From positions 186,001 to 250,000 of the forward strand of contig JBNKOE010000010.1 in NCBI GenBank assembly GCA_050294475.1: a DNA stretch of 64,000 nt. Direction: 5' to 3'. Each line of letters begins with the position of its first letter. Position 1 is the first letter of the stretch. The notes below the pieces were generated by a model. It saw nothing but the letters and a program-made list of their open reading frames with translations. It was not told the origin of the DNA and did no database searches. Below are positions 47,501 to 55,144 of the stretch, one piece after another. Origin of the DNA: Thalassobellus sp050294475. GTDB lineage: Bacteria > Bacteroidota > Bacteroidia > Flavobacteriales > Flavobacteriaceae. A program made the position numbers and the translations under genes.

Positions 47501-47786
47501 TGGTTTCCCAATCAGACACATCGAAATTGAAATCTTGAAATGTATTTGAAGCCTCACTTGGTTTTGCGACCCAATTAAATTTCCAATTGCCATTTAACGA
47601 TTTATAGAATTTGGAATGCTCAGGAATATTCGCTTTTGCTAAATCTGAATTTTCATAAGAATAAAAAGTAGCCTTTGCTGGCAATCTGTTTATTTGATTG
47701 ATAGCAGGATTTTCCCAAATATTTATCTGACCAAAAACAGCAAATGGTAAAAAGAGACAAATCACTTTAAAGTTAATGTAATTCAT
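44523..47786 (-). CDS. GH2 beta-galactosidase (LacZ type)
   Basis: 1087 residues with a signal peptide (VICLFLPFAVFGQ). All five LacZ domains are present: jelly roll (WENPAINQINRLPAKATF), Ig-like domains, TIM barrel with the acid/base region IIWSLGNESGTGP and nucleophile region PVLMCEYAHAMGNSLGN, and the C-terminal Bgal_small_N domain (VDKSLGYITSYKSKGNDLI to the end). It removes terminal beta-galactose. The signal sequence places it in the periplasm. It is the first gene of the coupled block GH2, PLC-like, GH115, metallophosphoesterase. Confidence 0.93.
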   Translation of the reverse strand: MNYINFKVICLFLPFAVFGQINIWENPAINQINRLPAKATFYSYENSDLAKANIPEHSKFYKSLNGNWKFNWVAKPSEASNTFQDFNFDVSDWETIDVPSNWEMRGYGKPIYTNINYPFFNNYPFINHNDNPVGHYVKSFTIDKSWEERDVILHFGGVSSAFYVWINGEFIGYSEDTRLPSEFDITKHLKKGKNKIAVKVYRWCDGSYLEDQDTWRMSGIERNVFLQAVPKVRLSDFTVRTDFDENYEDALLQIRPKFTVNIPDKFIEKIGHYSTTPLKTVVDDWTLTTQLFDAEGNNVGEEKTLRLDTFLGEGYPARDNVYFGIVEMAIKKPKQWLADAPYLYTLLLTIKDNEGNSVEFTSTKVGFREVKIDEKGRFLVNGNPIKLIGVNRHDHSMTNGKVVSKADMEKDVQLIKKFNFNAVRTSHYPNNPYFYDLCDKYGLYVMDEANLETHGLGGKLSNDASWTNAFLERGIRMVERDKNHPSIIIWSLGNESGTGPNHAAMAGWIKDLDPTRYIHYEGAQGDPTDARYQKRFWPSHTGNPTDPKWVDMLSRMYPQPNELESLINNTSFDKRPVLMCEYAHAMGNSLGNMKTYWDVIHKYDRALGGFIWDFIDQGLLKTDSKGTKYFVYGGDYGDVPNDGSFCINGIVSADRKPKPEIFEAKKVNQPVVISAKNILDGEFEILNRHHVSNLSKYHVVWNISENGKIIQSGNVSELFTKPYQREAFKIDFKKIKPKKGSEYFITIKGKLKENTLWANKGYVVFEEQFQMPLKSSKIVDTTTSNNHLLVEESDNLIAVKNQLVDLVVDKSLGYITSYKSKGNDLIKNPLKLNFWRPETENDKAYRRSMKKTNERDWFAAGNSFKVENITIETSEKDKAVITVAGSIKNPKAQVVLKYTVLGNGYVKVNHSVVIDKNTPDVPKIGMQFEIAKQYKNVSYFGKGPQANYQDRNTAALLGVFKGDVNTMSYEYVVPQEYGNHMETRWFKLQNASGNGLLVKGENPINFSVSPYSTENLDAATHTNELVKRDVLTVNVDLIQQGVGGDNTWSFKAEPHSEYKIKSGTYHYSFYLIPITKNSKINPATVKF

Positions 47787-47829
47787 GTTGATTTATTTTA
47801 ATTAAAAATTAAATTCTTTTTTTATTAAA

Positions 47830-48093
47830 TCAATATATCTTAAAAACTAAAGGGGCTATCATATTTTTATTTTCGGCTAATTTTATTTTCAATCCAGATT
47901 TAGTGAATTCATGTGAGATAATTTCACCTCCTAATACTTCAACTTGTTTTTTTTGTTAAAATAAGGACTAGCTTTTCCCAATGATTTAATTAATATTTCA
48001 TCAAGATTCTTCAGACTTCATTTTTTCTTTTACAACTTGAGAAAAAGAACTAATACTTAGTACTAAAAATAATATTCTAATGGTATTTTTCAT
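47830..48093 (-). pseudogene. Relic of a secreted glycosidase (probably GH29 alpha-L-fucosidase)
   Basis: An ATG at 48093 opens a signal peptide (MKNTIRILFLVLSISSFSQ), but the frame stops after 30 codons. A +1 shift then gives SLDEILIKSLGKASPYFNKK, and a second shift in a run of eight A residues gives QVEVLGGEIISHEFTKSG ... LVFKIY, stop at 47830. The last part resembles the C-terminus of GH29 fucosidases (SLGxSSPY, VxxLG, GLxIxL). The catalytic middle of about 400 residues has been deleted. It fills the whole GH28-GH2 spacer. Confidence 0.6.
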
Positions 48094-48101
48094 TAACATA
48101 T

Positions 48102-49679
48102 TTATTGTATTGTTTTTACAATATTTTTTCTAAAATTTAATTGAGCTCCTGTTACTTCTTTTAAAATAACTTGTTCCTTTTTTTCTTTAAGCAAATCAAC
48201 TTTTTCCATATTTAACCCTTTAACATCATCAAACACAAAAGCTGGACGAAAATCATCTTCTTTAGAACTTATTTTTACATTTTTAAATAAAATTCCGTTT
48301 ACATGACGAACGTAAAATCCCCAAGCAGGCAATTCTCCAAACATTGAAAACTCAGGGTAATCTTTTACTTTTTCAGGCACTTCATTTAAACGGTTTAATG
48401 GCACATATGCCATTCCTTTAAATGCTCTTCCATGGTATAAAATTTCAACATCTTCTATAACTACATTTTCTATATTGTAATTTGGAATGCCAACAATAGA
48501 AGATGGAAAAGGATTATGAAAAAAGTCTACTTCTGGCCCTCTTAAATCATAATTAATATCAGGACGACCAAAAGGCACTTGAACTTTTATGTTTTTAATA
48601 CTTATATTTTTAACTACTCCAGGAACTTCCCCATCTCTATGCCCTAAACGAATAAAAAGAGCATTGCCTGTATTTAAAGCTGTAACATTGTTTACTTTTA
48701 TATTTTCTATAATGCCTCCATCTACAGACTCTATAGCAACGGCTGAACGAAAAGTATCAAAAACATTGATATTCTCTATACTTACATTTTTAAACCCACC
48801 ATACGAAGCACTTCCAAATTTAATTGCACTCGCACTAGACCGTATAGTACAATTTGCTATATAAATAGAATCGTTAAAATGCCCAGGATAATATGATTTT
48901 AAACAAATACCATCATCGGCTGAATTAACATCACAATTGGTGATTTTCACATTTTTACAATCTGTAATATCAATACCATCATTATTCCAATAAGAACGAT
49001 TTACAATAGTAAGTTTATCTAAAATAAGGTTGGAGCATAACTCAAACGACAAGCCCCAACAAGATGCTTCGCCTACATTTAAATCTGTTATTGCTACATT
49101 ACTACATTGCGAAAAGCGAAATAATTTAGGTCGCATCGTTTCATTTGGTCGGTGTCTTCTATTATTATAGTTTGGATCTATTGAAACACCTGCATGATGT
49201 AAACTATCTATTGCTAAAGCCAATTTTAATCCTTGACCATCAATTTTCCCTTTTCCTTTAAGTTGAATATTATTAGCCTTATGTGCTAAAATTAAAGCCA
49301 TTTGAGAATTGTCATCTTTTTTAGGTGATGATGGTCTTTCTGGAAAATCCATTTTAAAATAATCTTCTGGATTAGTACTTCCTAACAAAACAGATTCTTC
49401 TTCAAAATATAAAGTAACATTACTTTTTAACTGAATACTGCCTGACAAAAATCGTCCTTTAGGAAAAACAACTCTTCCTCCTTTATTTTTAAAAGCATCA
49501 TCTATGGCTTTTTGAATAGAGTTAGTATTCAAGGTTGTACCATTAGGAATTGCTCCATAATTAGTAATTAAATAATCCTTTTTATTATTTTGAACGCTTT
49601 TATCTACACACTTGCTTGATAAAAAAAAGAATGCTAAAACCGATAAACTAGCTAAAAAAAAACGTTTCATTTTAATCAT
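48102..49679 (-). CDS. GH28 polygalacturonase-family glycosidase
   Basis: 525 residues (the ATG at 49670, three codons in, is an equally good start). The N-terminal signal (FFLASLSVLAFFFLSSKC) is possibly a lipoprotein signal. Pectate-lyase-type beta-helix: YGAIPNGTTLNTNSIQKAIDDAF, GGRVVFPKGRFLSGSIQLKS, then the GH28 catalytic region YWNNDGIDITDC and SADDGICLKS with SASAIKFGS. The family hydrolyses alpha-linked galacturonic acid and related uronosyl bonds, and exo-acting members exist. No pectate lyase or esterase is nearby, so classical pectin is not obviously the target. Confidence 0.9.
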   Translation of the reverse strand: MIKMKRFFLASLSVLAFFFLSSKCVDKSVQNNKKDYLITNYGAIPNGTTLNTNSIQKAIDDAFKNKGGRVVFPKGRFLSGSIQLKSNVTLYFEEESVLLGSTNPEDYFKMDFPERPSSPKKDDNSQMALILAHKANNIQLKGKGKIDGQGLKLALAIDSLHHAGVSIDPNYNNRRHRPNETMRPKLFRFSQCSNVAITDLNVGEASCWGLSFELCSNLILDKLTIVNRSYWNNDGIDITDCKNVKITNCDVNSADDGICLKSYYPGHFNDSIYIANCTIRSSASAIKFGSASYGGFKNVSIENINVFDTFRSAVAIESVDGGIIENIKVNNVTALNTGNALFIRLGHRDGEVPGVVKNISIKNIKVQVPFGRPDINYDLRGPEVDFFHNPFPSSIVGIPNYNIENVVIEDVEILYHGRAFKGMAYVPLNRLNEVPEKVKDYPEFSMFGELPAWGFYVRHVNGILFKNVKISSKEDDFRPAFVFDDVKGLNMEKVDLLKEKKEQVILKEVTGAQLNFRKNIVKTIQ

Positions 49680-49707
49680 AAAAAAAGATTGAAAATTTGT
49701 TACTACA

Positions 49708-50274
49708 TTACTTTTCTGTAATTTCTGTTAAGGTACAATTTACTCCCAGAGGATTTTTTGAAATTTTACAGATTAATGGAAAATCAGGATTATTTAAAAT
49801 CCACATTTCAGTTTCATCTATTTCGGCTTTAACAAACAAGACGTTTACAATTTTACCATCAACAACAACTTCATTTGTTACTTTGGTTTTATCTAAATTA
49901 TAAGTTGTATTGTTATATATAAACTTGTTGTTAGAAACTAAATCTTTAAAAGCAGATTTTGAAATCATAAAAAAAGTATCTGAGGGTTCTAAAACTAATA
50001 AATCTGGAGACTCTCCTTGATTAAAAGTTAAACCTGTTCCGTTTTTTAATGCTTCTGGTAAAATAGCGTACTTTCTAACAGTACTTCGTAAATCCCAATC
50101 GATAATTAATGTATCTGAAACAAATTTAGGTCTTAAATTTACAGGTCTTGTTTGTCCGTATAATTTACAGATATACTGTAATTCTGTATTATTTGTTATT
50201 TCTGGAATATAATTTTGAGATTGTACCGCATTATATAGGAAACAACAAAATGCTATTAAAATTAGTTTTTTCAT
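49708..50274 (-). CDS. Small secreted protein of unknown function
   Basis: 188 residues with a signal peptide ending AVQSQ. I do not recognise the family. The mature part is beta-rich, with an N-terminal NTELQYICKLYGQTRPVNLRPKF segment and a central KFIYNNTTYNLDKTKVTNEVVVDGKIVNVLFVKAE segment, and contains three cysteines. It lies 4 bp after the first GH92 and 28 bp before GH28, so it is certainly part of the same transcript. It may be an accessory binding protein. Confidence 0.7.
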   Translation of the reverse strand: MKKLILIAFCCFLYNAVQSQNYIPEITNNTELQYICKLYGQTRPVNLRPKFVSDTLIIDWDLRSTVRKYAILPEALKNGTGLTFNQGESPDLLVLEPSDTFFMISKSAFKDLVSNNKFIYNNTTYNLDKTKVTNEVVVDGKIVNVLFVKAEIDETEMWILNNPDFPLICKISKNPLGVNCTLTEITEK

Positions 50275-50278
50275 CTGT

Positions 50279-52564
50279 CTATATTTTTTTAGGTGGTAAA
50301 ATAGTGGTTCCCCAAATAGATGGTTTTGAGCTCATTTTAAAAGTCAATTCACCTCCCTTAACAATATCTTCATGAGTTATCCATGCTTTATCATAAGGTT
50401 CACCATTTAAATATGCTTGCTTTATATATTTATTTTTAACTGATAAATTCTTAGCTTTTATTGTAAAGTATACGCCGTCTTGAACTTGTATTTTAGTTTC
50501 TTCTAAAAATGGTGTATTTATTAAATAATATGGCTGACCTGCATTAGGATATAATCCCATCATATGAAATGCTAACCATGAAGACATGGCTCCTGAATCA
50601 TCATTTCCAGGCAAGCCTACATGTGTTACGTTAAAATTATCTCTTATAATTTGCCCAATTCTATCACTACTTAAATCTGGACGACCAATCCAGTGATACA
50701 ATGTTGGTGTTAAAAATGAAGGTTCATTAGCTACATTGTATAGATTTTTATCAAAAAAGGTATTTAGCCTATTTTTAAAAACGTCGTCACCTCCAGATTT
50801 CTTAATAATCTCAGGAATATCATGTGGTAAACTAAAGGAATATTCCCAAGAATCGCCTTCGTAAAAGAAGACACACCAATGGCAAACATACCAAGGCGAT
50901 TCTTTTACATGTGTTGTATATTTAAATGTTGGCTTTTGAATTTTAGAACTTCCAAAAACAATATCGTCTAACCAATTACCTTGTGCATCTTTTGGCATTA
51001 TAAAACCTTTAAAACCTTCATCTTCATAATCGTCTCTCCATAAGTTTTCCCAGTAGCTAGATTGCTTGATGTAACGTTCGTAAATATCGTTATGTCCTAA
51101 ACCTTTCGCTACGGTTGCAATATTGTAATCGTTATATGCATAATCGATGGTTCTGTTTCCTGCTCTTGGTATACCATAAGGAATATAACCTAAATTTAAA
51201 TATTCAACTAAACCACCACGACCTTCAGCTTCTTCATTACCTCCTGGAGGCACCTCAGCATCTTTAAGCATCGCTTTTAAAGCCAGTTCATAATCGATAC
51301 CTTTTAAATTTTTAACAAAAGCATCAGCTATTACTGTTTCTGCATTCGATCCGCCTTGTGTTCGTCCGTTATCATTGCCACTTCTTCCTTCCGGTAAATA
51401 ACCATCACGCTTATAAATGTTAAGCATAGCGTTAACAATCTCTACCTCACGATCTGGATCTATAAGCGTAATTAATGGACTAGAAGTTCTAAACGTATCC
51501 CAAATACAATAAAAATCATCGTAATAAGGCTCGTCGTTAGTCCATAAAGGATTTTCTCCAGTTCTATCTACAGGCATAATCATGGTGTGATATAAACCTG
51601 TGTAAAACATTTTTTTATAATCTTCAGGTGTGTTTGATGAAATTTTAATGCGACTTAACAATTGCTCCCATTTATTTTCCAAAGCAGATAAAGCTGTATT
51701 AAATTCCCAATGAGGCAACTCTTCTTTAATATTATTATTTGCTTTTAAAGCACTTATAAACGAAATACCAATCTTAACTTTTAGTTCTTGTTTTCCTTGA
51801 TTTCCGAAAGAAATTAAAGCACCTGTTTTTTTACCAGAATCAAATTGAGCAGAGGCATTTTTAAATAATTTTCCATCTTTCCAAGTAACATATTTTGCTA
51901 TAGGTTGATCGAAAACCATCCAAAAATAAACGGTATATGCACGACCGTTATTCCAACCACCTCTAATTCTGCTATAACCACGAACCTCGGTATCTGAAAC
52001 AATTTCTATTTGAGATCCCACAAACTGTTGTGCTTCTCTAGCATCGGGATTAGGCTCGCGAGGCTCTCCTAGAAAAAAACCTGGGTCAATTTTTAATTCC
52101 TTACTTGCTTGTTCTGGATATGTGATTTTATAAAAAGCTACTTTCTCTGAAGTTGTAATTTCAGTTTTTATTTGATTCTCTTTAAAAACAGTTTCGTAGT
52201 ATCCTAGCTTTACATTTTCTTCGGCTCTATGCGAGGTTTGATCTATTTTATTTAATTCGCCAGAAAAAGGCATAATTTGAATGTTACCATATTTTGGCCC
52301 GCCACCAGTACCGCTAACATGTACTTGACTAAATCCTGTTACTTCTTTTGGCATGGGTAACCAGCCACTATTCGGGTCTGTAGTACAATCTGGACTTGGT
52401 TTTACCATTCCGAATGGACATGTAGGCCCTATAAATACGCGTCCATCGCCTTCTGAACCTATCATTGGATCTACAAACGAGTGTACATTACTTTGAGCAA
52501 TTGCATTTATAAAAAAGAGTAATAATATCCCTAGAAAAAAGATGGTTTTATACTTTAAATTCAT
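50279..52564 (-). CDS. GH92 alpha-mannosidase (signal peptide form)
   Basis: 761 residues with a signal peptide ending NAIAQS. GH92 hallmarks: VDPMIGSEGDGRVFIGPTCPFGMVKPSPD, FSQVHVSGTGGGPKYG, the (alpha/alpha)6 domain (YHTMIMPVDRTGENP, DTFRTSSPLITLIDP) and the catalytic VGLPGNDDSGAMSSWLAFHMMG with the two acidic residues. GH92 enzymes are Ca2+-dependent inverting exo-alpha-mannosidases, most often alpha-1,2. It is clearly diverged from the neighbouring GH92. Confidence 0.93.
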   Translation of the reverse strand: MNLKYKTIFFLGILLLFFINAIAQSNVHSFVDPMIGSEGDGRVFIGPTCPFGMVKPSPDCTTDPNSGWLPMPKEVTGFSQVHVSGTGGGPKYGNIQIMPFSGELNKIDQTSHRAEENVKLGYYETVFKENQIKTEITTSEKVAFYKITYPEQASKELKIDPGFFLGEPREPNPDAREAQQFVGSQIEIVSDTEVRGYSRIRGGWNNGRAYTVYFWMVFDQPIAKYVTWKDGKLFKNASAQFDSGKKTGALISFGNQGKQELKVKIGISFISALKANNNIKEELPHWEFNTALSALENKWEQLLSRIKISSNTPEDYKKMFYTGLYHTMIMPVDRTGENPLWTNDEPYYDDFYCIWDTFRTSSPLITLIDPDREVEIVNAMLNIYKRDGYLPEGRSGNDNGRTQGGSNAETVIADAFVKNLKGIDYELALKAMLKDAEVPPGGNEEAEGRGGLVEYLNLGYIPYGIPRAGNRTIDYAYNDYNIATVAKGLGHNDIYERYIKQSSYWENLWRDDYEDEGFKGFIMPKDAQGNWLDDIVFGSSKIQKPTFKYTTHVKESPWYVCHWCVFFYEGDSWEYSFSLPHDIPEIIKKSGGDDVFKNRLNTFFDKNLYNVANEPSFLTPTLYHWIGRPDLSSDRIGQIIRDNFNVTHVGLPGNDDSGAMSSWLAFHMMGLYPNAGQPYYLINTPFLEETKIQVQDGVYFTIKAKNLSVKNKYIKQAYLNGEPYDKAWITHEDIVKGGELTFKMSSKPSIWGTTILPPKKI

Positions 52565-52611
52565 TGGTCTTAAATTAGTTTTTATGGTTGAATATTTTCA
52601 TGTTTAATCAA

Positions 52612-54930
52612 TTAAAGATTCGGTTTATTAGACATTTCTAATGATAATTCACCTCCTTTTACAATGTCTTGATGTGTTAAACTAAAATCTGATTTAACCT
52701 TGTTATTTAATTTTAAACTATTTATATAGATATTATCCGAGTTATTTTTAGATGCCTTGATAATAAATTCTTTACCAGAATAATACTTTGGATTTAATGC
52801 TATGGTAATTTTATTAAAAATAGGACTTCCTATTTGATATTCCGAATTTTCATCTGTACCACCATTTAATTGAAACAAACCTATTTTTAGCAACACATTT
52901 AAACTTCCCATTAAACCTTGATCTTCATCACCGTTATATCCTGTATTTGGAGCTAATCCGCTAAAAGTTTCTTTAACAACCTTACGTGTCCAATATTGCG
53001 TTAAATCGGGTCTATCTAACTGATTAAAAACAAATGAAGTTTGAATAGATGGTTGATTTCCGTAATTAATAGGTATTCTGCTATATTCAGGATGTAATTC
53101 AGATGCATGTGAAGTGCCTGATGTGAATTTTAATTTTTCAGCTACTTTAAATTGCTCATTTAACTTTTCAACTGCTTTTTCTTTACCTCCCATTAAAGTG
53201 GCTAAACCATCTATATCATGTGGCACAAACCATGTTGCTTGTGCTGCGTTAGATTCTATAAACCCATTTTCATATTGATAAGGATCAAAATCTGCTTTCC
53301 AATTACCATCTATATTTTTAGGCGACATCCAACCTAATTCTTCATTAAATACATTTTTATAATTTTCAGAACGTTTTAAAAAATAATTATAATCATCAAA
53401 ATATCCTAACTTTTTAGCTAATTGTGCTAAAGTCCAATCTTGATAAGCATATTCCATAGTTTGACTAGATCCATCTAAATGGATACCAAACTGTTCTTCT
53501 TTTGGCAACGGATAAGGCACATATCCTTTTTCTAAATAATATTTTAAACCACCTCCTAAATTAGTATGATGTTCATAACCCGCCTTCCCCATAATACCTC
53601 CTTGCATATGGTTCTTTCTAAGTGCTTTATAAATACTCTCTAAATCGTTTTTTATAAAACCTTTTTGTATGGCACTAACTACGAAGGGTGTAGATGAAGC
53701 ACCCGTCATTACATAAGTATAATCGCCTCCTGAAGGGCCTCTAGGGATCATACCACCATCTTTATAATACTGCATCAAAGACTGCGTAAAGTCTTCCATA
53801 ACCTCTGGATATATAAGCCCCCAAAGTGTGCTGATTGTCCATTGAGCTCCCCAAAAAGAATCTGAATTATAATGATTAAACTTAGGTTTCCCTTCTACAT
53901 CAAGAGGAATTTGCCCTACTCTAAATGTTTCTTTAGTATTATCTGGATAGGCACCATTAAAATCACTTATTATTCTACGTCCTTGTAACGCATGCCATAA
54001 ATCTGTATAAAAACGTCTTTGATCTTTTTCTGAACCACCTTCAACTTTTATTCTTCCTAACAAATTATCCCACTCTGTTTTCGATTGATTAACAACTTCA
54101 TCAAAATCCCAATGTGGTAATTCTTGTTGAATATTATTATTCGCATTTTCAACAGATGTATACGAAATACCAACTTTCATCAATACATCTTGATCTAACT
54201 CATTTAAATTAATCAAGTAATTTTTTGTAATACTATCCTGTTCAATATTTATAACAGGAGTATTTAATTTAATTTTATAATATGCAGTTAAAGGTTTTAT
54301 TCGACGATGCGTTGGTTTCATCACAAACTTACCAGAAAGCTCTTTATCATTATCCTTATTTAATATCCCTTCAATATTTTCACATGGTCCTAATATGCTG
54401 TTAAGGTTAAAAAGTATTGACTTTTGAATATCTTTTTTAGGGTATTTATACTTATGCAACCCCACTCTTTTTGTACTGGTTAATTCTGTTTTAATAGCAT
54501 ATCTATCTAACTCTACAGAATGATAACCAGGAAAAACCTTCTCTTTATCATGAGAGAATTTGGAATAAAAATCTTTGTATATACTTTTTTTATTTGATTC
54601 ATTAACTGTAACTGGCATTACTGATAAACCAGACATTTGCCAAGCATGAATATGACTATATCCTTTTATAGTGTCTTTTGAAAATCTATATCCAGATGCC
54701 CATGCTCCATTTATTTCTGTATCAGGACTTAAATTAACCATCCCAAACGGGCGACTAGCTGAAGAAAAGAAAAACCATCTAGAATTTTCTGTATCAAGTA
54801 ATGGATATACTTTGTCTACAAATTGTTCTTTATTAACTTGTTCTTTATACTCTTTTTTACATGATGTAAGAAAAAGAAAAAAAAAGCTTATACCAATAAT
54901 CCCTTTTTTTTGAATTTGCGTTAATTTCAT
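52612..54930 (-). CDS. GH92 alpha-mannosidase (lipoprotein form)
   Basis: 772 residues with a lipobox (FFLFLTSC, Cys24). Family motifs: SRPFGMVNLSPDTEINGAWASGY, GYSHIHAWQMSG, ELPHWDFDEVV, DLWHALQGRR and the catalytic GYNGDEDQGLMGSLNVLLKIG. It is only distantly related to the other GH92 in the locus (HAWQMSG in place of HVSGTGGG), so it probably has a different linkage preference. It is the first gene after the susCD hairpin. Confidence 0.92.
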   Translation of the reverse strand: MKLTQIQKKGIIGISFFFLFLTSCKKEYKEQVNKEQFVDKVYPLLDTENSRWFFFSSASRPFGMVNLSPDTEINGAWASGYRFSKDTIKGYSHIHAWQMSGLSVMPVTVNESNKKSIYKDFYSKFSHDKEKVFPGYHSVELDRYAIKTELTSTKRVGLHKYKYPKKDIQKSILFNLNSILGPCENIEGILNKDNDKELSGKFVMKPTHRRIKPLTAYYKIKLNTPVINIEQDSITKNYLINLNELDQDVLMKVGISYTSVENANNNIQQELPHWDFDEVVNQSKTEWDNLLGRIKVEGGSEKDQRRFYTDLWHALQGRRIISDFNGAYPDNTKETFRVGQIPLDVEGKPKFNHYNSDSFWGAQWTISTLWGLIYPEVMEDFTQSLMQYYKDGGMIPRGPSGGDYTYVMTGASSTPFVVSAIQKGFIKNDLESIYKALRKNHMQGGIMGKAGYEHHTNLGGGLKYYLEKGYVPYPLPKEEQFGIHLDGSSQTMEYAYQDWTLAQLAKKLGYFDDYNYFLKRSENYKNVFNEELGWMSPKNIDGNWKADFDPYQYENGFIESNAAQATWFVPHDIDGLATLMGGKEKAVEKLNEQFKVAEKLKFTSGTSHASELHPEYSRIPINYGNQPSIQTSFVFNQLDRPDLTQYWTRKVVKETFSGLAPNTGYNGDEDQGLMGSLNVLLKIGLFQLNGGTDENSEYQIGSPIFNKITIALNPKYYSGKEFIIKASKNNSDNIYINSLKLNNKVKSDFSLTHQDIVKGGELSLEMSNKPNL

Positions 54931-55019
54931 CTATTCTCTGTATATAGATATTTTTTATTAGCAACATGGTTTCCATATTGTAACAATTATGTGCTTCTGT
55001 ATTTTTTAATGAATTTAGA

Positions 55020-55037
55020 TACAGTTTTAAAACTGTA
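55020..55037. promoter_or_regulatory. 18-bp perfect palindrome upstream of GH92
   Basis: TACAGTTTTAAAACTGTA reads the same on both strands. It lies 90 bp before the lipoprotein GH92 start codon, just after the susD hairpin. It could be an operator or a small hairpin; no T-run follows. Confidence 0.45.
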
Positions 55038-55054
55038 CTTTTAGTTGTTGGATG

Positions 55055-55094
55055 AATTAAAAAATATAGGCAGACAAAAACTCGCCTGCCTATA
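55055..55094 (-). terminator. Hairpin with T-run after susD (terminator or attenuator)
   Basis: In the direction of transcription the arms TATAGGCAG and CTGCCTATA (55086-55094 and 55065-55073) form a 9-bp stem with a 12-nt loop, followed by TTTTTTAATT. It lies 50 bp after the susD stop. Partial termination here would make SusC/SusD more abundant than the downstream enzymes. Confidence 0.75.
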
Positions 55095-55144
55095 AATCAA
55101 ATTAACAGCTCAATCTAAACCTAACTCAAATTCTATAAACCTGC

